A stretch of DNA of 64,000 nucleotides. Origin: Pyrrhoderma lamaoense (taxonomy: Eukaryota > Basidiomycota > Agaricomycetes > Hymenochaetales > Hymenochaetaceae). The stretch spans positions 1,426,001 to 1,490,000 of the forward strand of contig NBAZ01000004.1 in NCBI GenBank assembly GCA_002794735.1. Reading direction: 5' to 3'. Position numbers and translations under genes: made by a program. Below are positions 23,552-36,072 of this stretch, one piece after another. Positions within the stretch are counted from its first letter, which is position 1; the number at the start of each line of letters is the position of its first letter. The notes under the pieces are model-generated. The model was given only the letters and a program-made list of their open reading frames with translations. It was not told where the DNA came from and made no database searches.

Positions 23552-25756
23552 CTAAAGAACGAAGGTTAAGTAAGATATATTAGCTAGACGTGAAAAGTGA
23601 CTCACAAACGTCAATGCAGGGGTATTTAGGCACCAAGCGCGTATGAAACACTGATTTAGCTTCTACAGACTCCGAAGAATGGCGGTAGGGCCAAACTAGC
23701 TTCCAGGGGCGGGAGGTAGAAACACTTTCGTCCGACTCGAGCTTAGACTCACATGGCTCCTTATCCCCAGTACCTAGGGCAGGACCCGGGCTAGATGACT
23801 CAACTATTTCTTCTTCACGACGATAAGGCCAAACCATCTTCCAGGGCCGGGAACACGAACTACCCTCGCCTGACTCAAGTTCTAGTTCGTGCGGTTCCTT
23901 GTCTCCTGCTCCATATGATCGAAGGACACGACCAGGGCGAAGCAATGCACTTTCTTCTTCTTCGTCATCGAAGAACATATTCCCAACGCCAGGTGTATGC
24001 ACATAGAATGGCGTCATAGGGCTTTCAGGCCATTCGAGAGGAGCGCCCCAGCTCGTTGCAGTACTGGGTGTAACGGGCCGGCTACCATATTCACGAGTAC
24101 CTAGGTCAACAGACAGAGCACGATACTGGGAAATAGGGCTATCTGGCCATTCTAGGGGAGGACCCCAGCTAGTAGCAGTAGAAGGGGTAGGGGGACAGTC
24201 ATCCAGTTGCCGTGCAGCAATATCCGGAGATGGAAGACGTGAGATAAGACTTGATACTGGGGACCATACATCATAATCAGGAGGTCCGAATGAAGTACAG
24301 GTTGTTGGAGTTAGGCAGACAGATCCTTCTGCACGCGCATCGATATGAATTGAGGGTGCACGCCAATCTGATTGTGTATCTTCAACGAAATCCGCCGAAA
24401 GAGGACCTGCAGATGATATACTCCACGTAAAATCATCCAAGTTTAATGGTTCAAATACTTCCACATCTGTAACGGTGTCAAGCGGAACGTTATTTGGCAT
24501 GTTGGCCGGATCAAGCGCTGTCTGACCTGTCGTCGCTACAAGCGGCGACTTGGCAAAGTTAGAAGACGCACGCCAGTTTTGGACCTTTTTCTCTACTCGT
24601 TGAATTGCCGTTTGCGGCTCGTCATCGTCTGTTACACCTCTTGGCATTACAGGGATCATGACATTTTGGCTATCTGGGGACAATGATGGTGTGGAACGTA
24701 TTTGCTCAGCCATTTTTGGTGATAATGTTCGTGAAACTGGATGAGGAATTGCTTTCAAGGCTGATACATCAACTCGGTCTAGAAGTGATAGCTTTCGCGG
24801 GACATGTCGAATAATTGGTACTTTCTTCTGGATTGTGACCGAAGCATTATCCGTCAAAGATTCTTCTGCAGCATCGTTGGTGAAGGAGGTCCGACTCTCC
24901 TCTCTTGCATGCCTGGGAAGACCAGAGGGAACAGCAGACGGAGCATATTCGACGTCCTTTCTAATCGATGAAATCCAGAGGTCAAACCATTTTGCTTTGC
25001 GGAGATCAAGGTCGAACTCGATTCTCCCAGCGATAGGATGACCGCCCAGTGTCTTCGCTGGCTGACGATCGTCGAACACGCTGCCCCATAGTATCGACCA
25101 GGATTCATCCGTGATGCGGGGAGCGAAAGTGACACCTCCCTCAAACATTTGCAAGTAGATGCAGATACCAGCTGTACTAGGGAAGGAGAACTCGCGGGCA
25201 ATGGCCGTCAACTGGTTGGAGAGCTGCGTTTTTAAAGTAAGGAGCGTAAATGTAAAAATTAAATTAAAGCAGCGGATTTAGTAACCGTTCCCTTCCGAGT
25301 CGAGAGCACAAATCGGGAAGAAGAACTCACAGAAGGCAAAAGGGGCATGAGCACAGCATTTGGACCACGCGACTGCGAATTCAAGTACAGACCGCTTCCG
25401 TGTTCACGCGCGACTGCTGCAGGAGGAAGAACCATGACAAGACTTCGCGTGACTGAACGCGGGGTACGATTGAATTCATTGCGTATTGAACCTGGTGCAA
25501 AGTACGAGAGATTTCCTGGCCGTCGGTATCGACTGCTGGGTGTCAGAACTTCGCCATGATATTGTTCAGATGTTTCCACTTTTGTAAATGAGGATGCAAG
25601 ATCAGTAAATCCAGAGTCCCGGGAGACAAAGTTCATTGGAGGGAGGTGCACTGAATCCGCGGTGACCTCTGTCTCTGGTGGACTGAGAGGGTGAACTGGT
25701 TGTGGAAGATCAAAGGGAGAAGGCTTATGAAACGGCGGTCTTGAAAGACGAGACAT
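22180..25756 (-). CDS. Large conserved fungal protein with C-terminal YP-repeat exon array
   Basis: Function unknown. ATG 25756 begins MSRLSRPPFHKPSPFDLPQP. An intron (about 25331-25226) joins LMPLLPS to LSNQLTAIAREFSFPSTAGI, a conserved block with GRIEFDLDLRKAKWFDLW. The middle is disordered with internal duplications: TPSTATSWG(P/A)PLEWP twice, GDKEPHELELES/GDKEPCESKLES, and RPWK(M/L)VWPYR twice. From 23551 to 22180 come eight short exons, each one repeat. Each opens 'xPAVYPHFDLYP' and closes 'YPSFNI', with a Tyr codon split T|AY at every junction. The protein is about 1000 residues. The seventh repeat exon (22417-22303) breaks the 3n length rule, so the C-terminus is uncertain; translation may stop there (about 22307) instead of at 22180. 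Confidence 0.7.
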
Positions 25757-26739
25757 TATTAGATGTGTGGGATCGTTTATTCGAAGCGAGCAATCAAGCC
25801 GGATCCGTCGGAGAAACTTCGTTTACTGCAGTTAGTCAACACTGCTCACCGGGAGACAATATTTTGTTTGTTGGCGTATTGAGCAGAAGGGCAAGAACAG
25901 GACAAGGAGGGGAGGGGGAACAGGACGGTATCTGAGAGGTTTATGAAGCTGTTTATCTGGGTGAGAACGAATTGAGGTGAGCGCGAATCTGTGATGTCTG
26001 ATTTGATCTCGACGGGGTTATAGATGAGAGCCTTATTGAGAATTTATAGAGATCGTGTCCAAAAAGTCAAAATCGCTGACTGAGGCAGGGCCTGCCTACC
26101 AGCGAATGTCAGGGAAAGAAAGAGTGAGGTATAAACAAAGGGGCCTCGACGGTAGCAGAGAGCTCAGCTCACTGACACTGGAAGTCGGAGACAAACTCAG
26201 AGGCAACTGGGCACTGAGTAGTATTCACTATACCCCTGGAAGGTATCTAGGCAACCGGGTCTATCAAGAGTATTTACCGGCAGACAACAGCTCATGACAC
26301 TGACGATTGACATTCTACATATCATAACACAGCATAGTGATGAACATATGCTAGCTTTTTTGAGTTCTTAGTTGATTTGAAGACGGGGGGAATGGTTGCT
26401 TAAAAGTTAATTTGTCCTTTTTTTTCTATTTTTGCTTATGAGCATACCTACAGATAAACAAGTAAATTGATACTGCCACAATCACCCAGGATTCTATTGA
26501 GCACGGGGAAATAGTAACAATCATTTGCCATGAATATAAAAGGGGTATTGAGCTGATCCATGGATATTAAGGTGAGAAGGAGATAGAGAAACCTTGGAAC
26601 CCAAATAGCCCCAAGAAGTGACGAGACCAAAAGAGGAATGTTGTATGTGACGGTGACGTGACGAACCCCATATGACGCGAGTCCGCACTAATTCAAGGAG
26701 GAGGGCGTCGCAGCACGGTTGACTTCACCTCAGACCATC
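25757..26739. promoter_or_regulatory. Divergent intergenic region: YP-repeat gene / PEP4-like
   Basis: About 980 bp between divergent starts. It must hold both promoters. Short open frames (for example 26055-26297 plus) have no recognisable content. A T-rich tract lies at 26410-26430. No TATA clearly assigned. Confidence 0.45.
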
Positions 26740-28258
<1,519 letters not shown>

Positions 28259-28779
28259 TGTCCCTTATCTACTGTTACCTCTCTTTTCCGATATTTCCCA
28301 TACTAAGAAGACTTTTGATGTTCGGCACGATTATCCATTTGTCTTCGTGATGACTTGTACTATCAATTTTTAATCATTCATGACAGAGTCAAGTAATACA
28401 TGTTTGTTTGCATTATATTAAATTGAACATCTGTTCGGGTTAGTTTAGTTCTAAAAAAAATCAGGAATAGTCATAATAGCAGGTGCTGCGAAAATCGTGA
28501 TACCTTGATTTGACATTTGCATGAGATCCTAGTATGTCACTTGTGAGACAATATGCACTTATACTCACCGCAGAATTCAATGTCATGTATTTGGTGCAAT
28601 GGACCTACAAATTTAAGTTGAAATTGTATTATAATAATACATGTAAATTCATATGATGATGGAATCATGGATATTTGATCGACCTAAAATATCATTTATT
28701 TATTTCGATCATTAGTACTTGTTCTATTACACTAAAACTACCACTGTGCAAACTCATTTTCCTTTCTTACCCTTGTGTA
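28259..28779. other. Intergenic, PEP4-like 3' flank and RRP46 promoter
   Basis: About 520 A/T-rich bases between two plus-strand genes. The ATG of RRP46 is at 28780; an upstream in-frame region (from 28675) looks like 5' leader, not protein. No other feature found. Confidence 0.45.
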
Positions 28780-29761
28780 ATGAGTTTCACAAGACTGGAT
28801 GGTAGACAACCTACTGAATATAGAATCACTGAATCTACATATGAAGGACTACACGGTGTAGATGGTTCTGCTCGGTTCTGTTTTGGTAAGAGACTAGCAA
28901 GAGAGCATCTCAAGCATATACTCTTCGTGTTTATGCTTACTTCTTCTTGTTGCACATTAGGCAAAACAAAAGCACTTGCTTCAGTTTCTGGGCCAATAGA
29001 AGTGCGTCTCTCTGCGGAACAAGCCTCCAAAGCTACGTTAGAAGTCCTTACTAGGCCTTTAGCAGGACTTACAGGTGAGATTCAGCTCTCTTCTTGTCAA
29101 GCTAATTTAGACCTTCTTCTTACTGTTTTTGTGATCAATAGGGACGGAGTCTAAAACACTTGCAAATACAATACGAACGGCCATTCTTCCAAGTTTATTA
29201 CTGACGAAGAATCCTCGAACTCTCATTCAAATTGTCGTTCAGGCACTTACCTCTTCTCACACAATCTATGAGAATCGAGCTCCAGGTCATCTACGGTCTG
29301 GTCCTTCGCATGTTGCGGCGAGTATAAATGCAGCTACATTGGCCCTTCTGAAATCTTCGTCTGTCCCTCTTTGTGGGGTCGTGATCGCCTTAGCAGTTGG
29401 TCGTGATCGTGGTTCTGGTGAACTAATATTGGATCCATCAGAGGAAGAGCTACAATTTCTTGATGGTTCTGGGACGTTTGCGTTTCTTATCTCTGGAAGG
29501 AACGTAGAAGCAAAACCAAAAGAGTCTACTCCTAAAACTGAACTAGTATTTTCGAATTGGAATGCAGCTCCTTTCGTGGAAGAAGAACTTTCGAGGGCTA
29601 TCGAACTGGCTCGAGTGGCGGCTTTAGAGTTACACGATTCGTTCAGACGCGCAATTGCTGTGATGGTACTCGACCCCCCTCCAGAAGAGGAGGATAAAAC
29701 TGAGGGTGATGGCATAGTCAAACAGGAACTGATAGATGACGATGTAATGGAAGTTTCTTGA
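28780..29761 (+). CDS. RRP46: Exosome complex RNase PH-like subunit Rrp46
   Basis: Rrp46 is one of six PH-domain subunits forming the catalytically inert ring of the RNA exosome (nucleus and cytoplasm). The start MSFTRLDGRQPTEYRITES is followed by LHGVDGSARFCFGKTKALAS, VSGPIEVRLSAEQASKATLE, LTRPLAGLTGTESKTLANTI, TLIQIVVQALTSS, AASINAATLALLKSSSVPL and ELILDPSEEELQFLDGSGTF. This order (DGSARF, SVxGPIEV, R(P)LxG, INAxxLAL, DPxxEE) fits Rrp46 better than Rrp41/42/43/Mtr3. Two introns: after FCFG (GTAAGA) and inside GLTG (GTGAGA). The acidic C-terminal tail ends DDDVMEVS. About 265 residues, frame intact. Together with the Air-like gene at 7.5 kb the window holds two parts of the nuclear RNA decay route. 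Confidence 0.85.
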
Positions 29762-30013
29762 CGTTTTTACGCAAAGACCTCAATTTGGATTATCGGACGG
29801 ACGGACGTTTCCGTCAGACCGAGAGAGTTTATGGTTTTGTTGCCTCATAGCACCCACTTACTACAGGTCGTTGAAGGCACATTCAGAAGCTTTGAACTCT
29901 ATAAGGCTCTAAAACATGAGTTTCCGTTGCAGATAGCTATACATGCCCAGCTTTTTTACAACAACAACCCAGCTACATATTACAACGTGCATGATCCAAT
30001 AATGTGCACATAA
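29762..30013 (+). pseudogene. Relic of a pogo/CENP-B-type DDE transposase
   Basis: Directly after the RRP46 stop an open stretch reads FMVLLPHSTHLLQVVEGTFR then SFELYKALKHEF. The 'LPxHSTHxLQPLDxGxFxxxK' block is characteristic of the DDE_1 endonuclease domain of pogo/Tigger elements near the third catalytic Asp. Here the usual PLD is VVE, so the catalytic residue is lost. The piece is about 60 residues and ends at TAA 30011-30013. No inverted repeats or upstream catalytic part are seen. A degenerate fragment, transcribed if at all as part of the RRP46 3' UTR. Confidence 0.5.
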
Positions 30014-30066
30014 AATAGTTTTTACAACAACGAATAGTACTAAAGTATGAGAAATATACTACTTTT

Positions 30067-31761
30067 CTAGGCCATAGAGATATCACCATCTGCATCTGGT
30101 CTAGGTTCACCGCGGACTGTCGAATTGACAAGTTCTCTTCGGATTTCAGGGCTTATCTGGGCATGTGGATTCACCTTTACAACATCTAATAGAGCATCCT
30201 TCTGATCCGGAGTCAGATCCGAAGAGTATCTGATTTTCGAGAGTTACCAGGTCAGCAGGTGAGATCATCAAACTGTGATTTGAAGAGAGTACTACCTTTG
30301 CACAAAGACCAAGAGGCTCTGGTGCCATAAGACTGGAAGCTTCTCACTCTCACCGCGTTTTGCCTTGTAGGTGTTCGATAAACGTATAAAGTGGAATACG
30401 AGTGCATCAACGACTTTGTATGGTAATGCATATTTCTTGTCTATCAGCACTCGAATAAATAGAGAATTCGGACCAGAGTAATCCATGTTTGCAAGCCGGA
30501 TAAGTGCAGCTGCAGAGTGAACTAAAGGAACTTTCACCTTCGCAAGGACGCTTGCGATGATTGCCGATTCCTTGAGAGTTGCCCCGGATTCTAAAAGAGG
30601 GAATATGATGCCCTTAAAGAATGCACCGGGCTTGTATAAGGAACGTTTGAGTGTTTCGTAATAGTGGGGACTAAGCTTTCCGTTTTCCTGGATATCTGTT
30701 CGAACTGCATCTAGTACGATCCCTTGTAAGTACACGCGGGCTTGAGGTGGCTTCATGTTTGAGATAAAGATACGGGTGGCGGCGCGCGTTGCTTGAGGAG
30801 ACCAATTTTCTGGTCTCGTAAGAGCTAGTATACGAGCCCAAGCAGGGAGAGAAGGGATAATCTTGAATGCTTTTGGAAGTGGGCCGGACTTGTACTTTCC
30901 TCTTTGGAGAAGATTTCCTACTCTGACGTTTTGGAATATGATTAGTCTCTTCGGTATTTATTGTGTATTTCACACTTACTTTGTATAGACCTCAACAACT
31001 TTCGGATTCAGGCCCTCGGCGGGATCAGGGGCACGATCGGGATCCTGTATTCGTACTTTCATAGATTGGAGTTAAATTTAAATCACATCATGACAGCATT
31101 GTTTCAGACTTACCTTTCGTGATTTTTTGAACTGAACTAATGTCATCTTCAGCGCTCTCGTCTAATTTAGCGAAAATCATATCTGCTAGAGTTCTCCTCT
31201 CAGTAGCATTATGGGGTAACAAGTTGTCCAGTGTTTCTAAATCTCCTGCATCTATTTGCTACAGAAGAAGTTAGAAACTAGTTATTGGTGCATAATCATA
31301 TAAGATTTAAACATACCAACTCTGGGTATTCTTCTTCCTCAAGTAGTTCGTCTCCTGATTGACCACCCAAGTCGTCTTCATCATCGGTCTCACTGGTTGA
31401 TCGAGTCTGGTGAAAAACTTTCCGTTTGCGATTCTCTTCCTCTTCCGCCTCTTCATCATCCCCAGATTCCATTTCCTCTTGTTGTTCCTTAGCAAGCTCA
31501 AAAATTCTCTTAGAGGATTTGGGGTCCAATATCACCTAAATGAAATAGATTACAATTAACAACATCGCCTGTGGGTGAGACGTTTCATATGTGTTCAGAG
31601 CGTACCTCCTTATTCTCATCATCTTCCTCTGATTTATGTGATTTTCTTCGCTTCCCTGGACGGGAGATGTTTCCAAACTTCTCATGTATCTCATCTTCTC
31701 TCAGTTGTATATGTAAGGGGTCATGTCTAGCCTTTGCTGCAGGTTTTAAGGCGCGAGGCAT
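30067..31761 (-). CDS. ENP1: Bystin / Enp1, 40S ribosome assembly factor
   Basis: Enp1 (bystin) is needed for 20S pre-rRNA processing and export of pre-40S particles. ATG 31761 opens MPRALKPAAKARHDPLHIQL. Acidic and Lys/Arg stretches (EMESGDDEEAEEEENRKRK) follow, then the bystin domain: YKSGPLPKAFKIIPSLPAWA, LTRPENWSPQATRAATRIF, PGAFFKGIIFPLLESGATLK, VHSAAALIRLAN, DYSGPNSLFIRVLIDKKYAL, LPVLWHQSLLVFVQRYSSDL and AQISPEIRREL. It ends DADGDISMA, stop 30067-30069. Four or five introns with frames joining cleanly. Length about 470, as expected. Transcribed divergently from the UXS gene. Confidence 0.92.
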
Positions 31762-32271
31762 GGTTGGCAAAAGTGTAGTAGCAGAAGTATAAATACATGC
31801 ACTAGCATTGAATAGTACCTCTATTATTACCAAATTTGGAGTAAACAATTTTCAATGATCGACTTGACTACTATATTTGTATGGATCAGGACCCGTATAA
31901 GGTATTATGCACAGCCCGCCTCATCTGACACACCCGAAAGGTACACATTCCGGGTCCATATGCACCGTCAGTGAATTATAAAATCTGATAATAATGTCTG
32001 CCAGCACAGTATATGAAACCAAGCAGAAGAGAGCTGTAAGTTATGCTTGGTCTCATTTATATTTACTATGTATTATCATAATTCCAAAGTGAATCCGTAT
32101 GGGTTATATTTATGTCCGCTGCCCCGTCTCTGGCGCGCGCGAACTGCGTCTCGGAGTCTCAGAGCCCTGGATCGAGCTCCCCGACTATTTACATATAAAT
32201 TGTCGTTTCAGGCCTTTTCTCTGTATTCAGTCTTCCCCCCTCTTATCTTCTCATTCCTTGATTATTATTTC
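31762..32271. promoter_or_regulatory. Divergent promoter region: ENP1 / UXS
   Basis: About 510 bp. A TATA-like ATATAAA (32193-32199) and a following CT-rich tract lie 75 to 20 bp before the chosen UXS start. The frame is open upstream to 32047, but that stretch looks like promoter and leader, not protein. Confidence 0.5.
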
Positions 32272-33899
32272 ATGGCTGCCTACAAGCCCGCTGCTAATCG
32301 TGCTTTCTTCAATCCGCAGTCATCGACCTTGGACAAGGAAGGCAAGGAAATAACTTCTGTCGGCTTCCAACGTTTTGGCTTTGATTGTGAAGTACCCCTA
32401 AGCTCTCTTCGCCACCTTTACCTACGCCCCCACTATGTGAATACGGTCACTCAGAAAGCTTCTTCAAGCGGAAATGTTGAGACACAGGAGATTGTCAGAG
32501 TTGACGATGAACATGACTGGTTCACGGGTGGCGACGCCGATATATACCAATCCAAGTCTATTTATCACCAGGATACACGGTCTATCTCTTATACTACTCT
32601 CTCTCGATTCCCTCCTGTCAAGTTGCTCCCGCCCTCCCAACGCAAACGGATCCTGGTTACTGGGGGCGCCGGATTCGTAGGTTCACATCTTGTGGACCGC
32701 CTTATGCTCCTCGGTCATGAAGTGACCGTCTTGGACAACTTCTTCACGGGATCTCGCACGAATGTAAGCCACTGGATTGGTCATCCTAATTTTGAGATGG
32801 TTCGACATGATGTAGTGGAACCATTCATGATTGAATGTGACCGTATGTTACAAAATAATCTTTAGCCTATTTCTGTCCATATGCTCATCTATTCTTAGAA
32901 ATTTACCATCTGGCATGCCCGGCGTCTCCCCCTCACTATCAAGCAAACCCGGTTAAAACTATTAAGACATCTTTCTTGGGAACACTTAATATGCTTGGTC
33001 TTGCGAAGCGTACAAAGGCACGCTTCTTGATTAGCAGTACTTCTGGTAAGACCAATTTACTAACTTGAGTGATCTTGTTCTAAAAATATACTTATCGGCC
33101 TTAGAGGTATACGGTGACCCTGAAGTGCACCCTCAGCCTGAATCCTAGTAAGTAAGCATTATCTCTTCAACCCATCTTAGTACTTAAAGAAGACTAGCTG
33201 GGGAAATGTTAACCCCATCGGTATTCGCGCCTGTTACGACGAAGGCAAGCGTGTGGCCGAAACTCTGACTTATGGTTTCCATCAACAGGACGGTGTGGAT
33301 GTCCGAGTCGCTAGGATCTTCAACACGTATGGTAAGTCCGTTTTATCGGAATTTCACTTTGTTGGTTTCATTAACGTTACATATGTTTTATATAGGACCT
33401 AGAAGTAAGCTCTTTCATAGTACGAATTGATTCCGACAGTAAACTAAAGTTCCTTCTAGTGAATCCCTATGATGGTCGAGTTGTCTCCAATTTCATAGTC
33501 CAAGCCCTTCGTGGTGAGGATTTGACAGTGTACGGAGGCGGAAAACAGACACGTTCCTTCCAATATATCCATGACCTCATTGATGGCTTGATCGCCTGCA
33601 TGAACTCTGATTATGACCAACCGATAAACATCGGAAATAGTGAGGAGTTTACTATTGGCGAATTTGCAGATGTTGTACGGGATATAGTTGAAAAGGTACA
33701 GCGTGAAGATGGGGTTGAAAATGTGAAGAAGGTGGGCCTCCGTCATATGGATATGCCTAAGGATGACCCGAAGCAGCGCAAACCTGATACTACTCGTGCG
33801 AAAGAGGTGCTCGACTGGCAACCTCGTTGGACCGTTCGTATGGGATTGGAAGAGATGGTACGTTACTACAAAGCCAAGATGGCTGAAGGTAGCTTGTAA
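32272..33899 (+). CDS. UXS1: UDP-glucuronic acid decarboxylase (UDP-xylose synthase)
   Basis: Converts UDP-glucuronate to UDP-xylose using bound NAD; UDP-xylose feeds xylosylation of glycans or capsule-like polymers. Start [18 protein letters not shown]. The Rossmann GxxGxxG is in [19 protein letters not shown], followed by [44 protein letters not shown] (catalytic Ser), the Y-x3-K in [34 protein letters not shown], and [20 protein letters not shown]. Ends [14 protein letters not shown]. Six introns, including a nine-base exon (33396-33404) that supplies part of 'GPRM'. The N-terminal extension of about 120 residues before the Rossmann fold has no clear TM helix, so a cytosolic enzyme is likely. 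Frame intact. Confidence 0.95.
33396..33404 (+). other. Nine-nucleotide micro-exon in UXS
   Basis: GACCTAGAA lies between ...TATAG and GTAAGC. Splicing TATG | GACCTAGAA | TGAATCCC gives the invariant YGPRMNPYDG; skipping it would delete three residues from the invariant YGPRMNP block. Confidence 0.85.
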
Positions 33900-34278
33900 A
33901 GTAAAGTAAGGGCAGATTCTGTGGGTATATTCTTTTCCTCGTATCACGGGCATTTTTGTTATTTTCTGGATAGAATTGGTGGCTTCTAAAAATAGTTAGA
34001 TACAAATATGCGTACACACACGGTAACGGACAATCACTCTTTTTAAAACCTGTTGTAGAGTTGTATTTTGTATCTTGCCTTATTAGTAGTAATGATTATG
34101 CTATTGTATCAAATTCATAAATGAGATGATAATGATTGATGAATTGATTATATTCAGTGACATTGTTATTAGTATTCCTATCACTAAGGCACGTGGAGAA
34201 TCATACCGCGTAATACACACATAACCGCGTCTAGCGGAAACGGCGGTTGAAGGTGCATACATTGCTAAATTCGTTACG
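33900..34278. other. Intergenic between UXS and CSN4
   Basis: About 380 A/T-rich bases, 3' flank of UXS and promoter of CSN4. No gene or clear element seen. Confidence 0.45.
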
Positions 34279-35849
34279 ATGGATCAAAAAATTGCACAAT
34301 TGCAAACAGTAGCCCAAAAAGATAAAGCCCAAGGCTACCTATCTTTACTCAATGAAGCGCTATCCCAGGAATCAGCTGCACGCGACGTACATGCTGTACT
34401 TACAAGTGCTCTAACTCAAGATCATGTCGGTCAGGTAGTACAGAGACAAGTACTTACCACCCTCGCAGAACGACTTGCTTCTGGAGCCGTCAAAGATAGC
34501 TCCACAAAGAGACAAATCATTGAAGATTCGATCTCGATAGCTCAACCTTCTGGAAATACTGCGGCTCAGCAGTTTGAGGAACAGGTCTGTTTCTTTGTTA
34601 TAGCTTACTCTGATGAGTACTGATATCGTGAAAGTAGGTAAATAGTTTGAGACTACAACTTGCGGATTTACTTGAAGAAGATGAAGACTGGATTGGTGCT
34701 GCTCGAGTACTTATGGGTCTTAAATTAGAGTGCGTGTCTCTTTATTCCCAAGAGAATATAGTGAATTCAAAGACTTATTATCAATGATAGTGCATCACCT
34801 GATGATGTAAAGCTCAAAGTATATATTCGTATCATACGATTACTGCTAGAAGAAGAAGATAGTGTTCAAGCAGAATCGTATTATAACCGTGCGGCTCTGC
34901 TAATGGGTCCCTCAGTTGACGAAGTAACACAATTGCATTTCAAGTTATGTCAAGCTCGAATCAGTGATTTTTCAAGAAAGTTTCTTGAGGCTGCGAGTAA
35001 GTATCATGAGATTAGCTGGATGGGTGTAGTAGATGAGGAGGAGAGAACATTTGCTTTGTATGTGCCTTCATCATTGATTTTAGATCACAATAAGTAATTG
35101 ATACCATTAACTTAGGTCGGCTGCAGTGACTTGCGCAGTCCTAGCACCTGCCGGTCCAAATCGCTCTCGTGTATTGGCTTCATTGTGTCGAGATGAACGT
35201 ACAGCCCAACTCCCCTCATATAACATCCTTACAAAAATGTTCCTTGATCGAATCCTCAGACCAGCGGAAGTCAAAGAATTCGAAGCAACTCTCAAACCCC
35301 ATCAACTTGCTCGTATAGCTCAATCTTCTAATGACAAGCTGGCTGCATCTGCAGTGGATGAGGATCCCGTGTTAGGTAGTGAAGCTGTCTCCACTCGAAT
35401 TGGACCAAGTACAGTTCTTGATCGAGCTGTTTTGGAACATAACTTACTGGCTTCTTCAAAAATTTACAATAATATCACCTTCCATGGACTCGGTGCATTA
35501 TTAGACTTAACTCCTGGAGCTGCTGAGACAATGGCTAGACGCATGATAGAACAAGGTCGATTAAAGGCTTCTATCGACCAAGTCGAACGTTTGATATGGT
35601 TTGAGGATACCAAGGAAGAAGATGATGCTCAAGGCAAAGCAGGTGGGCTTGGAGAGGTAGACATGCAGACTGAAGACACGGGTGCACCTTTTACAAAGAA
35701 ATGGGATAGGCAGATCCGAATGACTGCTGCGAATGTATGTACCGTTACTTAACACTTACCTTCTAGTTTCACTAATCCCTATTGTCTTATAGGTTGAGTC
35801 AATTGTACAATATCTAGCAGATAGGAATTATGTGTCTTTCCCAGCTTGA
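34279..35849 (+). CDS. CSN4: COP9 signalosome subunit 4
   Basis: CSN4 is a PCI-domain subunit of the COP9 signalosome, which removes Nedd8 from cullins. Start MDQKIAQLQTVAQKDKAQGY. Seen: QRQVLTTLAERLASGAVKDS, SLRLQLADLLEEDEDWIGAA, ARVLMGLKLDASPDDVKLKV, YIRIIRLLLEEEDSVQAESY, FSRKFLEAASKYHEI, then the PCI winged helix: MFLDRILRPAEVKEFEATLK, PHQLA, VLEHNLLASSKIYNNITFHG, LGALLDLTPGAAETMARRMI and KKWDRQIRMTAANVESIVQY. Ends RNYVSFPA. Five introns with in-frame joins (acceptor GAAAGTAG before VNSLRL). About 420 residues, as usual. It fits CSN4 better than proteasome Rpn5 because of the 'NLLSASKLYxNITFxxLGxLL' signature. Confidence 0.9.
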
Positions 35850-36072
35850 TTTTATCTTGGCTAACTTTCTCCGTCTTATTTGTTCATTGTATATTAACTT
35901 TCATACACCCGAACCTGTGTTGTCCTGTAATCTGCACCTAGATGATATTGTGATTAAAAAATGCAAGTGCTGCATAATTGTACATTTGACTTGAGATTAA
36001 AGTAAAAAGAAGGGTAAGGAAATGACGAAACAGAAGTATATGTGTAGCGTCGGCGACAAAAATAAAATTAGA

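Noticed and set aside
26055..26297. 80-codon plus-strand open frame in the YP-repeat/PEP4 intergenic region
   Set aside because: Non-ATG/no context, no domain, lies in a divergent promoter. Could be a micro-ORF but cannot be supported.
32047..32271. In-frame N-terminal extension of UXS
   Set aside because: Contains TATA-like and CT-rich promoter sequence; the ATG at 32272 gives the expected start.
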